Shown here piece by piece: positions 37,062-45,586 of a stretch of DNA of 64,000 bases. A program made the translations under genes and the position numbers. Numbering within the stretch: the first letter of the stretch is position 1; every line of letters starts with the position of its first letter. Source of the DNA: Microvirga ossetica (GTDB taxonomy: Bacteria > Pseudomonadota > Alphaproteobacteria > Rhizobiales > Beijerinckiaceae); contig NZ_CP016616.1 of the NCBI RefSeq assembly GCF_002741015.1, positions 1,945,501 through 2,009,500 of the forward strand, given 5' to 3'. Under the pieces are notes generated by a model that was given only the letters and a program-made list of their open reading frames with translations, searched no databases and was not told the DNA's origin.

Positions 37062-38030
37062 TTAGGAGCCCTGCTTCTTCACGCCCTTCTCGTCGAAATA
37101 GCGCTGCGCGCCCGGATGCATCGGGACAGGCATGCCGGAGAGCGCGCTTTCCAGCTTGATGTCCTTGGCTGCGGCATGGGCTGCGGCAAGATCTGGCAGG
37201 CTGTCGTAGATCGCCTTGGTCATCTGGTAGACGGCCTCGTCCTTCATGCCGGAATGGGTGACGAGGTAGTTCACCACAGCGGCCGTCTGCACGGGAGCGG
37301 TCTGGCCGCCATAGGTGTTGGCGGGGATCGTGACCTTCACGTAGGGCGATCCGACCTTGTCCACGACGGCGGCCGGGATCTCCACCACGACGATCGGCAC
37401 CGAGGTGGCGAGGTCGCGGATCGAGGAGACGCCGAGGCCTGCCGATTGCAGGGTGGCGTCGAGCTGGCGGTTCTTCATCAGCTCGACGGATTCGCCGAAG
37501 GGCAGATACTCGACCTTGCCGAGATCCTTGTAGGTCAGGCCCGCGCCCTGGAGGATCGCCCGGGCGTTGAGCTCGGTGCCGGATTTCGGCGCGCCGACGG
37601 AGAGGCGCTTTCCTTTAAGATCCGCCAGCGACTTGATGCCGGATTCCTGGGTCGCCACCACCTGGATGTAGTTGGGATAGATGGCGGTGATGCCGCGCAG
37701 CTTGTCGAGCTTGCCCTTGAAGCCGGCTTCCTCGTCGCCGGCCCAGCCCATGGCGAGGCTGTCGCCGAGGGTGAAGCCGATCTCGCCCTTGCCCTGCTGC
37801 AGGAGGGTGAGGTTTTCCACCGAAGCCTTGGTGGCCTGGACCGACGGACGGGAGCCCTGCACCTTGTCGGTGAAGACCTTGGAAAGCGCGACGCCGAGCG
37901 GGTAATAGACGCCGGAGGTGCCGCCGGTCAGGACGTTGATGAAGTCTTGGGCCTGGGCCGGCACGCTCGCACCCGCAAGCGCAAGGGCGGCCGCTGCGCC
38001 GATGACGCGGCGCATGACGTTTCGATACAT
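37062..38030 (-). CDS. TAXI-family TRAP solute-binding protein
   Basis: A 322-residue periplasmic protein. A signal peptide (VIGAAAALALAGASVPAQAQ) is followed by the TAXI signature INVLTGGTSGVYYPLG near residues 31-46. The folding core has GEIGFTLGDSLA, LADLKGKRLSVGAPKSGTELNAR and an alternating C-terminal helical region (GMKDEAVYQMTKAIYDSLPDL). It binds the ligand and delivers it to the fused permease encoded downstream. The ligand cannot be read from sequence. The ATG at 38030 starts the signal peptide. The terminator 24 bases after the stop suggests it is the most expressed gene of the operon. Confidence 0.92.
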   Translation of the reverse strand: MYRNVMRRVIGAAAALALAGASVPAQAQDFINVLTGGTSGVYYPLGVALSKVFTDKVQGSRPSVQATKASVENLTLLQQGKGEIGFTLGDSLAMGWAGDEEAGFKGKLDKLRGITAIYPNYIQVVATQESGIKSLADLKGKRLSVGAPKSGTELNARAILQGAGLTYKDLGKVEYLPFGESVELMKNRQLDATLQSAGLGVSSIRDLATSVPIVVVEIPAAVVDKVGSPYVKVTIPANTYGGQTAPVQTAAVVNYLVTHSGMKDEAVYQMTKAIYDSLPDLAAAHAAAKDIKLESALSGMPVPMHPGAQRYFDEKGVKKQGS

Positions 38031-38174
38031 GGCGTACTCCCTAATTTATGGCGCGGCTTCCGCTACGCCTGTGTGTGGGCCTACATTGACCGCTGACGAA
38101 GATTTCTCAAGAGGCTAAGAGGGACTTAATCCTGCCACCTTGGTCGGTAGGGGTGCGTCCTTCCCAGAGATCAC

Positions 38175-39764
38175 ATGCGCTCATCCATGATCAATCGCCG
38201 CCGCTTCCTTCAAACCGCCACCGCCACGGCCGCCCTTGCTGCGCAAGGCTTTTCCGGCCAGGTCCTGGCACAGCAAGGCCTGAAAATGGCAGCGCCCGCC
38301 CCGTTCTCCTTCGAGGAGCTGAAGCGGCGCGCCCAGACCATGTCGCGCATGCCTTACGTGGCGCCGCCGAGCCCTTCGCCGGAGATCCTGCAGCAGATCG
38401 ATTACGACGCGCACGGCAAGATCCGGTTCAAGACCGATCTCGCGCTCTGGGCCAATGGCCCGAGCGAGTTCCCGGTCACCTTCTTCCATCTCGGCCGGTT
38501 CTTCCAGAAGCCGGTGCGCATGCATGTGGTCGAGGGCGGGCAGGCGCGCGAGATCGTCTACGATCCCGATTATTTCGACATGCCGGCGAATTCCCCGGCC
38601 CATGGCCTGCCGGCCAATTCGGGCTTCGCCGGCTTCCGCTTCCAGGAGGCCCGCAACGGCAAGCTCGACTGGAAGAAGAACGACTGGGTCGCCTTCCTCG
38701 GCGCCTCCTATTTCCGGGCCATCGGCGAGCTTTCCCAGTACGGCCTCTCCGCCCGCGGGCTTGCCGTCGACGTCGCCGTCTTCGGGAAGAACGAGGAATT
38801 CCCCGACTTCACCCATGTCTATTTCGAAACCCCTCAAGCAGGCTCGGACACGGTCACGATCTATGCTCTGCTCGACGGCCCCAGCGTCGCCGGCGCCTAT
38901 CGCTTCGTCATGCAGCGGGCCGCTGCGATCGTCATGGACATCGACAGCAACGTCTTCATGCGCCAGGACGTGAGCCGCCTCGGCATCGCGCCCCTGACCT
39001 CCATGTACTGGTATTCGGAAAAGGCGAAGGCCACCGCCGTCGACTGGCGCCCCGAGATCCACGATTCGGACGGGCTGGCGCTGTGGACCGGCAGCGGCGA
39101 GCGCATCTGGCGCCCGCTCAACAACCCGCCGCGCATCATCACCTCGGCCTTCACCGACGAGAACCCGAAGGGATTCGGCCTGCTCCAGCGCGACCGGAAC
39201 TTCGACCATTACCTCGACGGCGTCTATTACGACCGCCGCCCCTCTCTCTGGATCGAGCCGCAGGGAACCTGGGGCCGGGGCTCGATCCAGCTCGTCGAGA
39301 TCCCCACCGACGACGAGATCCACGACAACATCGTCGCCATGTGGGTTCCGGCGGATCCCGTGCGCGCCGGACAGGCGCTCGAATTCCGCTATCGCATGCA
39401 CTGGTCGGCGGAGGAGCCCTATCCGACCCCCCTCGCCCGGATCGTGGCCACCCGCCTCGGCAATGGCGGGCAGGCCGGCACATCCCGCCCGAGGGGCGTG
39501 CGCAAGTTCATGATCGAGTTTCTCGGGCCGCCCCTGACCAAGCTGCCGAGCGGGGTGATCCCCAAGCCCGTGCTCACCGCGACCCGCGGCGAGTTCTCGA
39601 ACGTCCTCACCGAGGCCGTGCCCGACAACGTGCCCGGCCACTGGCGTACCCAGTTCGACCTGACGGTGAACGGTACCGACCCTGTGGAGATGCGCTGCTA
39701 CCTGCGCAACGAGAACGAGGTCCTGAGCGAGACCTGGCTCTATCAGTACCATCCGCCTTTCTAA
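38175..39764 (+). CDS. Periplasmic glucan biosynthesis protein, OpgG/OpgD family (copy 1)
   Basis: A 529-residue exported protein with a twin-arginine signal (INRRRFLQTATATAALAAQG) and then the MdoG fold: FSFEELKRRAQTMS, DYDAHGKIRFKTD, FAGFRF, AFLGASYFRAIG, YGLSARGLAVD, GAYRFVMQ, and the conserved HDSDGLALWTGSGERIWRPLNNP. Members act on the linear backbone of osmoregulated periplasmic glucans together with the membrane synthase OpgH. A Tat signal is typical of the OpgD branch, while classical OpgG uses Sec, so the subtype is open. A second, clearly different paralogue lies at 52209-53780. No opgH is in the window. Confidence 0.88.
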   Translation: MRSSMINRRRFLQTATATAALAAQGFSGQVLAQQGLKMAAPAPFSFEELKRRAQTMSRMPYVAPPSPSPEILQQIDYDAHGKIRFKTDLALWANGPSEFPVTFFHLGRFFQKPVRMHVVEGGQAREIVYDPDYFDMPANSPAHGLPANSGFAGFRFQEARNGKLDWKKNDWVAFLGASYFRAIGELSQYGLSARGLAVDVAVFGKNEEFPDFTHVYFETPQAGSDTVTIYALLDGPSVAGAYRFVMQRAAAIVMDIDSNVFMRQDVSRLGIAPLTSMYWYSEKAKATAVDWRPEIHDSDGLALWTGSGERIWRPLNNPPRIITSAFTDENPKGFGLLQRDRNFDHYLDGVYYDRRPSLWIEPQGTWGRGSIQLVEIPTDDEIHDNIVAMWVPADPVRAGQALEFRYRMHWSAEEPYPTPLARIVATRLGNGGQAGTSRPRGVRKFMIEFLGPPLTKLPSGVIPKPVLTATRGEFSNVLTEAVPDNVPGHWRTQFDLTVNGTDPVEMRCYLRNENEVLSETWLYQYHPPF

Positions 39765-39796
39765 GAGACTGACCTGGAAGAGTGTGGCGCGTGCTT

Positions 39797-40047
39797 CCCT
39801 CCCCCTTGCGGGGAGGGATTGAGGGTGGGGGTCGAAAAGTCGGGATGCTGCGCTGGGATAAGTACCAGCGATGCTCCTCCTCCCACGTCATCACCGGCCT
39901 TGTGCCTTTGATCTCGATTGGAAAAGCGTAGCGCTTCATGGAGTCGGGATGGCCGGGACGAGCCTGGCCATGACGTGGCGGAGTGACGGCAATCTCTCAC
40001 CCCGTCGAACCACCCCCCACTCCTACCCCTCCCCTCAAGGGAGAGGG
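39797..40047. repeat. Nested repeat: family C inside a family D palindrome
   Basis: The two arms of a family D element, CCCTCCCCCTTGCGGGGAGG (39797-39832 region) and CCTCCCCTCAAGGGAGAGGG (40011-40047 region), flank a complete family C element (39884-39977, ends CACGTCATCACCGGC and GCCATGACGTG). In the copy at 12564 the D arms are only about 35 bases apart, so the C element appears to have inserted into D. Confidence 0.7.
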
Positions 40048-40109
40048 AAAGGCTCATAATCGTTCTCGGCCAAACTCCGGGATTGATCTTGCAAACCATA
40101 GGCTTGATA

Positions 40110-40135
40110 GGGGAGTATAAAATACTATACGCCCC
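40110..40135. promoter_or_regulatory. Palindromic operator, candidate Zur site of the zinc operon
   Basis: GGGG-A-GTATA (40110-40119) mirrors TATAC-G-CCCC (40126-40135) around AAATAC, a 26-base near-palindrome 37 bases before the His-rich ORF. The TTGATA at 40104 with TATACG at 40126 could be a promoter (16-base spacer), so the palindrome would cover the promoter. Because the operon imports zinc, a Fur/Zur-family repressor is the natural candidate; the sequence is not an exact match to the Zur boxes I remember. Confidence 0.55.
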
Positions 40136-40171
40136 TGGAAATCTCATCCGAACCGGGTTATGTAGAGGGCC

Positions 40172-40330
40172 ATGTCGCATGGCCATCATCATCACCACAC
40201 CCACGAGCATCGGGCGATCGCTGCCGCTCCGACCTTCTCGCTGCTGCGCCTGTCGGTCGGGCAGCGTCTGATCGGTGCCGCCGCAATCCTGCTCTGCCTG
40301 TGGCTGCTGGTCCTTGCGGTGATGGGGTAG
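40172..40330 (+). CDS. 52-residue His-rich single-helix membrane peptide
   Basis: A short gene with GAGG seven bases before its ATG. The N-terminus is almost pure histidine (MSHGHHHHHTHEHR, eight His in 13 residues). It is followed by a linker and one hydrophobic helix (about residues 34-51), ending in a bare membrane segment. It begins 37 bases after the palindromic operator, and its stop is only three bases before the ATPase gene of the zinc importer, so it is the first gene of that operon. A role as zinc buffer or chaperone at the membrane is likely, but I know no characterised family. Codon use and position argue against chance. Confidence 0.7.
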   Translation: MSHGHHHHHTHEHRAIAAAPTFSLLRLSVGQRLIGAAAILLCLWLLVLAVMG

Positions 40331-40333
40331 CGC

Positions 40334-41080
40334 ATGCTGGGGAGATCGACCGCCATCCGCTTCGACGGGGTCACCTTGGGCTACGACCGCAGGCCGGCCG
40401 TGCATCACCTCGACGGCGAGATTCCGTCCGGCAGCCTGATGGCGGTGGTCGGGCCGAACGGGGCCGGCAAATCGACCCTGCTCAAGGGTATCGTCGGCAC
40501 CCTGAAACCCCTCGACGGCCATATCCGCCTCGATGGCTCCTCCGGCATCGCCTATCTGCCGCAGGCCGCCGAGATCGACCGCTCGTTCCCGCTCTCGGTC
40601 TACGATCTCGTCGCCATGGGCCTGTGGTCCCGCTCCGGCCTCTTCGGCGGCATCGCCCGGCACGAGCGCACCCGGATCGAGCATGCGCTGGCGGCGGTGG
40701 GCCTCATCGGCTTCGAGCGGCGCCCGATCTCGACCCTGTCGGGCGGCCAGATGCAGCGGGCGCTCTTCGCCCGCCTGCTCCTGCAGGACGCGCCCGTGAT
40801 CCTGCTCGACGAGCCTTTCACGGCGATCGACGCCAAGACCACCGCCGACCTGCTCGATCTCGTCCGCCGCTGGCATGACGAATCCCGCACCGTGGTCGCC
40901 GTCCTGCACGATCTCGACATGGTCAAGCGCACCTTCCCGCAGACCCTCTTGATCGCCCGCGAGCCGGTGGCCTGGGGCGAGACCGTGGACGTGTTGAGTC
41001 CCGAGAACCTTCTGAAGGCCCGCCGCATGGTCGAGGCATACGACCCGCATGCGGATGTGTGTCACCGCCACGTCGCCTGA
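40334..41080 (+). CDS. znuC: Zinc ABC transporter ATPase (ZnuC/AztA type)
   Basis: A 248-residue ABC ATPase. Walker A is GPNGAGKST near residue 41, the Q-loop AYLPQAAEID, signature LSGGQMQRALFARLL, Walker B VILLDEPF and the switch His in VAVLHDLD. It energises import of zinc (or manganese) with the permease and binding protein encoded next. The order ATPase-permease-binding protein matches the AztABC arrangement of alphaproteobacteria rather than the divergent znuA/znuCB layout. It starts three bases after the His-rich ORF. The C-terminus carries His residues (DPHADVCHRHV) that may touch metal. Confidence 0.9.
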   Translation: MLGRSTAIRFDGVTLGYDRRPAVHHLDGEIPSGSLMAVVGPNGAGKSTLLKGIVGTLKPLDGHIRLDGSSGIAYLPQAAEIDRSFPLSVYDLVAMGLWSRSGLFGGIARHERTRIEHALAAVGLIGFERRPISTLSGGQMQRALFARLLLQDAPVILLDEPFTAIDAKTTADLLDLVRRWHDESRTVVAVLHDLDMVKRTFPQTLLIAREPVAWGETVDVLSPENLLKARRMVEAYDPHADVCHRHVA

Positions 41081-41091
41081 GGCGCCCTGTC

Positions 41092-41958
41092 ATGCTCGAC
41101 TTGTTCTATACGCCGTTTTCCGAATTCGAGTTCATGCAGCGGGCGCTGGTGGGCGTGATCGCCATCGCGCTCGGCGGCGGCCCCGTCGGCGTCTTCCTGA
41201 TGCTGCGCCGCATGAGTCTCACGGGCGATGCCATGGCGCATGCGATCCTGCCCGGTGCGGCGGTCGGCTATCTCGTCGCCGGTCTCTCGCTGCCGGCGAT
41301 GACCATCGGCGGGTTGTTCGCCGGCGTGATCGTCGCGGTCGCCGCCGGCCTCGTCTCGCGCTTCACCGCGCTGAAGGAGGATGCGTCGCTCGCGGCCTTC
41401 TACCTGTTGTCCCTGGCGCTCGGCGTCACCATCGTGTCGCTGCGCGGCTCGAACGTGGATCTGCTGCACGTGCTCTTCGGCACGGTGCTGGCGCTCGACG
41501 ACAACACCCTGCTGCTGCTCTCCTCCATTTCCACCATCACCGTGCTGGCGCTGGCGCTGCTCTACCGTCCGCTCGTGCTCGAATGCGTCGACCCGATCTT
41601 CCTGCGCTCGGTCAGCCGCGCCGGAACGCCGACGCATCTGATCTTCCTCGGCCTCGTCGTCATGAACCTGGTCGGCGGCTTCCATGCGCTCGGCACCCTG
41701 CTGGCGGTGGGCATGATGATGCTGCCGGCCGCAGCCTCGCGCTTCTGGAGCAACGACATCACCGTGATGATGCTGCTCTCCGTCGCCATCGGCATCGCCT
41801 CGGGCCTGAGCGGATTGCTGCTCTCCTTCCATGCGGAACTGCCGGCGGGACCGGCGATCATCCTCTCGGCCGGGGCCGCCTATGTGCTCTCGCTTCTGCT
41901 CGGCCGCGAGGGTGGCGTGCTGTGGCTGGCATGGCCCGGCAAGCACCTGGAAGCCTGA
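41092..41958 (+). CDS. znuB: Zinc ABC transporter permease (ZnuB/AztB type)
   Basis: A 288-residue membrane protein of the ABC-3 family with about eight helices. Characteristic segments are RRMSLTGDAMAHAILPGAAVGYL near residues 37-60, YLLSLALGVTIVSLRG, and GTLLAVGMMMLPAAASRFW. It forms the membrane channel of the zinc importer. The ATG at 41092 was chosen because the alternative GTG at 41059 lies inside the ATPase gene; the intergenic distance is 11 bases. It ends 22 bases before the binding-protein gene. Confidence 0.92.
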   Translation: MLDLFYTPFSEFEFMQRALVGVIAIALGGGPVGVFLMLRRMSLTGDAMAHAILPGAAVGYLVAGLSLPAMTIGGLFAGVIVAVAAGLVSRFTALKEDASLAAFYLLSLALGVTIVSLRGSNVDLLHVLFGTVLALDDNTLLLLSSISTITVLALALLYRPLVLECVDPIFLRSVSRAGTPTHLIFLGLVVMNLVGGFHALGTLLAVGMMMLPAAASRFWSNDITVMMLLSVAIGIASGLSGLLLSFHAELPAGPAIILSAGAAYVLSLLLGREGGVLWLAWPGKHLEA

Positions 41959-41980
41959 CCTCACCATCAAGGATCGAACC

Positions 41981-42898
41981 ATGCTGACGAGAAGAGCCGT
42001 CGTCTCTCTGCTGGCGGGATGCCTCGCCCTTGCCGCATCGTCGCTGCCGGCCGCGGCGCAGAGCACGAACAGGCTGAAAGTGGTCGCCACCTTCTCGATC
42101 CTCGGCGACATGGTGCACAATGTCGGCGGTGAGCGCGTGGAGGTGACGACCCTCGTCGGCCCGAACGGCGACGCCCATGTCTATTCGCCGACGCCCGCCG
42201 ATGGGCGCCGGCTGACGGAAGCCGGGATCGTCTTCACCAACGGCCTGAAGTTCGAGGGCTGGATCGACCGCCTCGTCAAATCCTCCGGCACCAGAGCCGC
42301 GAAGGTCGAGGCGGCGAAAGGCGTGAAGACGCTGAAAGGCGAAGAGGGCGGCCACGACCACGGCCATGGCGGCTCCGATCCCCATGCTTGGCAGAGCATC
42401 GGCAACGCGAAGATCTATGTGGCCAATATCCGCGATGCCCTGATCGCGGCGGATGAAGCAGGCAAGGCCACCTACGAGGCGAATGCCGCGGCCTACCTCA
42501 ACCAGCTCGACGCGGTCGAGGCCGAGATCAGGGGCCTCGTCGCCGGCATTCCCACTGAGCGCCGCAGGATCATCACCTCCCACGACGCCTTCCGCTACTT
42601 CGAGGATTCCTACGGCATCGATTTCGTCGCGCCGCAGGGCGTCTCCACCGAATCGGAGGCCTCCGCCAAGGACGTGGCCCGGATCATCCAGCAGATCAGG
42701 CGCGAGAGGATCGCCGCCGTTTTCGTGGAGAACGTTTCCGACGCCCGCCTCATGGAGCGCATCGCCCAGGAAACCGGTGCGAGGATCGGTGCCAAGGTCT
42801 ATTCCGACGCGCTCTCGGAGCCGGGCGGACCGGCCGGCACTTACATTGACATGATGAGACACAATATAAGGGCTTTCAGCGCGGCCCTGTCGAGCTGA
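41981..42898 (+). CDS. znuA: Zinc-binding periplasmic protein (ZnuA/AztC type)
   Basis: A 305-residue exported binding protein of the cluster A-I metal family. A signal peptide (VVSLLAGCLALAASSLPAAAQ) is followed by VVATFSILGDMVHNVGG and the first metal His in GDAHVYSPTP. A His-rich loop GGHDHGHGGSDPHAW (near residues 125-140) follows, then the third His (SHDAFRYFEDSYGI) and the acidic ligand region NVSDARLMERIAQETG. The His-rich loop favours zinc over manganese. Cys in the signal is not a clear lipobox. It is the last gene of the importer operon; a repeat element separates it from cobW. Confidence 0.92.
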   Translation: MLTRRAVVSLLAGCLALAASSLPAAAQSTNRLKVVATFSILGDMVHNVGGERVEVTTLVGPNGDAHVYSPTPADGRRLTEAGIVFTNGLKFEGWIDRLVKSSGTRAAKVEAAKGVKTLKGEEGGHDHGHGGSDPHAWQSIGNAKIYVANIRDALIAADEAGKATYEANAAAYLNQLDAVEAEIRGLVAGIPTERRRIITSHDAFRYFEDSYGIDFVAPQGVSTESEASAKDVARIIQQIRRERIAAVFVENVSDARLMERIAQETGARIGAKVYSDALSEPGGPAGTYIDMMRHNIRAFSAALSS

Positions 42899-42907
42899 TC
42901 GTTTTCT

Positions 42908-43030
42908 ACCCTCCCCATGAGGGGGAGGGTCGCGAGCATCGCGAGCGGGGTGGGGTGGAAACTCGACCTCCCGATGTTCGCGCTGCCACCCCACCTCGGC
43001 CTTTGGCCGATCCTCCCCCTCAAGGGGAGG
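42908..43030. repeat. Palindromic repeat (family D)
   Basis: Arms CCCTCCCCATGAGGGGGAGGG and CCTCCCCCTCAAGGGGAGG, with inner GGGGTGGGGTGG mirrored by CCACCCCACC. Its last bases (GGGGAGG, 43024-43030) lie just before cobW and may serve as a ribosome binding site. Confidence 0.8.
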
Positions 43031-43052
43031 ATGAAAGTTGCGGATTATCGCG

Positions 43053-44015
43053 ATGACCGACAAGATCCCCGTCACCGTCCTCACAGGCTATCTCGGCGCC
43101 GGCAAGACCACTCTCCTCAACCGCATCCTCACCGAGCAGCACGGCAAGAAATATGCCGTGATCGTCAACGAGTTCGGCGAGATCGGCATCGACAACGAGC
43201 TCGTCGTCGGCGCCGACGAGGAAGTGTTCGAGATGAACAACGGCTGCATCTGCTGCACCGTGCGCGGCGACCTGATCCGCATCCTCGACGGGCTGATGAA
43301 GCGGAAAGGAAAGTTCGACGCCATCATCGTCGAGACCACGGGCCTTGCCGATCCCGCTCCCGTGGCGCAGACCTTCTTCATGGACCAGGACGTCTCCGAC
43401 ACCGCCCGCCTCGACGCGGTGGTGACGGTGGCCGATGCCAAGTGGCTCTCCGACCGGCTGAAGGACGCGCCCGAGGCCAAGAACCAGATCGCCTTCGCCG
43501 ACGTGATCATCCTCAACAAGATCGATCTCGTCTCCGAGACGGAGCTGGAAGAGGTCGAGGCGCGCATCCGCGCCATCAACCCCTATGCCAAGGTCCATCG
43601 CACACAGAACTGCGCCATCCCGATCTCGGAGGTGCTCGACCGCAAGGCCTTCGATCTCGACCGCATCATCGCGCTCGAGCCCGACTTCCTGGAGGAAGGG
43701 CATCACCATCACCACGACGAGGAGATGCAATCCGTCTCCGTCGCCATCGATGGCGAAGTCGACCCGCAAAAGTTCATGCCGTGGATCTCGAACCTGACCC
43801 AGGTCGAGGGCCCGAACATCCTGCGCTGCAAGGGCATCGTCGCCTTCCCGGACGAGCCGAAGCGCTTCGTCTTCCAGGGCGTCCACATGATCCTCGACGG
43901 CGACGTGCAGGGCGAGTGGAAGCCGGGCGAGAAGCACACCTCCAAGGTGGTCTTCATCGGCCGCGACCTGGACGCGCAGGCGATCCGGGAAGGCTTTCTG
44001 GCCTGCGCGGCCTGA
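43053..44015 (+). CDS. CobW/COG0523 family GTPase, putative zinc chaperone
   Basis: A 320-residue G3E GTPase. The P-loop [12 protein letters not shown] is near residue 12, the metal motif CICC lies in [10 protein letters not shown] near residue 68, ETTGLADP follows, and the specificity motif is NKIDL. A His-rich loop ([11 protein letters not shown]) separates the GTPase domain from the C-terminal CobW domain. Proteins of this group load or deliver zinc under shortage, which fits its place after the zinc importer. ATG 43053 gives the usual N-terminus ([12 protein letters not shown]); a TTG at 43038 lies 7 bases after the GGGGAGG of the repeat and is a serious alternative. The WD40 gene follows after 264 bases of repeat. 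Confidence 0.9.
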   Translation: MTDKIPVTVLTGYLGAGKTTLLNRILTEQHGKKYAVIVNEFGEIGIDNELVVGADEEVFEMNNGCICCTVRGDLIRILDGLMKRKGKFDAIIVETTGLADPAPVAQTFFMDQDVSDTARLDAVVTVADAKWLSDRLKDAPEAKNQIAFADVIILNKIDLVSETELEEVEARIRAINPYAKVHRTQNCAIPISEVLDRKAFDLDRIIALEPDFLEEGHHHHHDEEMQSVSVAIDGEVDPQKFMPWISNLTQVEGPNILRCKGIVAFPDEPKRFVFQGVHMILDGDVQGEWKPGEKHTSKVVFIGRDLDAQAIREGFLACAA

Positions 44016-44026
44016 TGGATCGCGTC

Positions 44027-44222
44027 TCATCCCGGACGGCGCAGCCGGACCGGGATCGGTTGCAGGATAACGCGCCCGAACCTCGACACTGTCATTCCCG
44101 CGAAGGCGGGAAACCATAACCGCTGACGATGCAGAAATGGGATGCAGAAATGGCATGACTACGCCTTAGTCCTCCTTTTCAGCCTTCTGGTTGTGGATCC
44201 CCGCCTCCGCGGGGATGACAGC
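44027..44222. repeat. Compound palindromic repeat (family B)
   Basis: Starts with CATCCCGGACGG and GACCGGGATC and ends with CCCGCCTCCGCGGGGATGAC. Inside it, GATGCAGAAATGG is duplicated in tandem (44128-44153). It separates cobW from the WD40 gene. Confidence 0.8.
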
Positions 44223-44279
44223 GAGGTGACACCCTCCCCGCAAATCATGCTATCGCTCCCGAGAAAAGGGATCGCCTCG

Positions 44280-45287
44280 ATGACTACCGGAACCGCTCCA
44301 TCTCTCACCCAGAACGTCGCGCCGCTCGATGCGGGTGCGCATGTCACCGCGATCGGCTGGCTGAAGGGCACGGCCGCCTTCGGCCTCGGCGACGGCGGCG
44401 TTCTGCTCGGCAGAGACGGCGAGAGCCATCGCGTCGAGGCGCATCCGGATGCGGGCGTGCTCGTGGCGGCGAGCGACGGCGAGCGCTTCGTCACCGGCGG
44501 CGACGACGGACGGGTGGTTGTGACGGGTGCCGACGGTTCCACCAAGACCCTGGCCGAGACCAAGGGCGCCTGGATCGATTCGCTCGCCTTGAGCGCGGGC
44601 GGCGCCTTCGCCTATGGGATCGGCAAGCGGGTGACCGCCCGCGACGACAAGGGCCGGGAGAAGAGCCTCGAGGTTCCCTCCGCCGCCCGTGGGCTTGCCT
44701 TCGCGCCCAAGGGCTACCGGCTGGCGATCTCCCATTACAACGGCGCGACCCTGTGGTTTCCCAACGTGGAGGCCAAGCCGGAATTCCTGGAATGGAAGGG
44801 CTCGCATCTCGACGTCACCTGGTCGCCGGACGCCCGCTTCGTCGTGACCTCCATGCAGGAGAACGCGCTCCACGGCTGGCGGCTCATTCCCGACAAGGGC
44901 CATATGCGCATGAGCGGCTACCCGTCGAAGACGCGCTCCCTCTCGTGGTCGGGGGACGGCAAGTGGCTCGCCACCTCCGGTGCCGAAGCGGCGATCATCT
45001 GGCCCTTCGAATCGAAGGAAGGCCCCATGGGCAAGGTGCCGCGGGAATGCGGCGTGCGTCCGGCCAAGGTCAGCCGGGTGGCTTTCCATCCCAACACCTA
45101 TGTGCTGGCGGTCGGCTACGAGGACGGCTGCATCCTGCTCATCCGGCTCAACGATGCCTCCGAGCTTCTCGTGCGCCCTGGCGTCGAGGACAGCGGCATC
45201 ACCGCCATGGCCTGGGACAAGGGCGGAAAGCGCCTCGCCTTCGGCTGCGAAGACGGTCAGGCCGGCATCCTGACCCTGCCCGCGTGA
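44280..45287 (+). CDS. WD40 repeat protein beside cobW
   Basis: A 335-residue protein made of about seven WD40-like blades, for example ERFVTGGDDGRVVVTG, LDVTWSPDARFVVTSMQENALHGW, RSLSWSGDGKWLATSGAEAAIIW and VAFHPNTYVLAVGYEDGCILLI. No signal peptide is visible, so it is probably cytoplasmic, in contrast to the periplasmic propeller chaperone AztD of some zinc systems. WD40 genes next to cobW recur in rhizobia as I remember them. A partner role for the GTPase or for metal delivery is an inference from position. ATG 44280 has AAGGG upstream; the frame extends to 44142 through repeat DNA. Confidence 0.8.
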   Translation: MTTGTAPSLTQNVAPLDAGAHVTAIGWLKGTAAFGLGDGGVLLGRDGESHRVEAHPDAGVLVAASDGERFVTGGDDGRVVVTGADGSTKTLAETKGAWIDSLALSAGGAFAYGIGKRVTARDDKGREKSLEVPSAARGLAFAPKGYRLAISHYNGATLWFPNVEAKPEFLEWKGSHLDVTWSPDARFVVTSMQENALHGWRLIPDKGHMRMSGYPSKTRSLSWSGDGKWLATSGAEAAIIWPFESKEGPMGKVPRECGVRPAKVSRVAFHPNTYVLAVGYEDGCILLIRLNDASELLVRPGVEDSGITAMAWDKGGKRLAFGCEDGQAGILTLPA

Positions 45288-45574
45288 GATCGCCGGTGGC
45301 ATTCTTGGGCGCCTTCATGCGCAGCACCTTCGGCCTGCCGAAGCCCGACAGGCAGGGCATCGACCGGGTGAAGGACCTTGCCCGCACAGCCCTGCAGGTT
45401 TCGTCGGAAACCGCCTTTGCCGTCAACGAGATCGCCTGCAACGATCCCGGCTGCCCCGGGATCGAGACCGTGATCCTGGTGATGGAGCCGGGAAAGAAGA
45501 CACGGGCTTTGAAGGTTCCGAAGCCTCTCGACGAGGTCATGGAACAAGATATCCTCGCCGCTCTTGAACCGTAA
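45284..45574 (+). CDS. Small conserved-looking protein with Cys-x4-Cys-Pro motif
   Basis: A protein of 96 residues (85 if the ATG at 45317 is used). GTG 45284 overlaps the WD40 stop by four bases, suggesting coupling. The core is EIACNDPGCPGIETVILV followed by KKTRALKVPKPLDEV, a pattern I recall in short rhizobial proteins of unknown function, often with CPP instead of CPG. The two Cys could bind a metal or a nitrosyl/Fe-S centre. Its position directly after the cobW-WD40 genes suggests a link with metal handling. No function is known to me. Confidence 0.65.
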   Translation: MRSPVAFLGAFMRSTFGLPKPDRQGIDRVKDLARTALQVSSETAFAVNEIACNDPGCPGIETVILVMEPGKKTRALKVPKPLDEVMEQDILAALEP

Positions 45575-45586
45575 AAGAGGTCAGGG

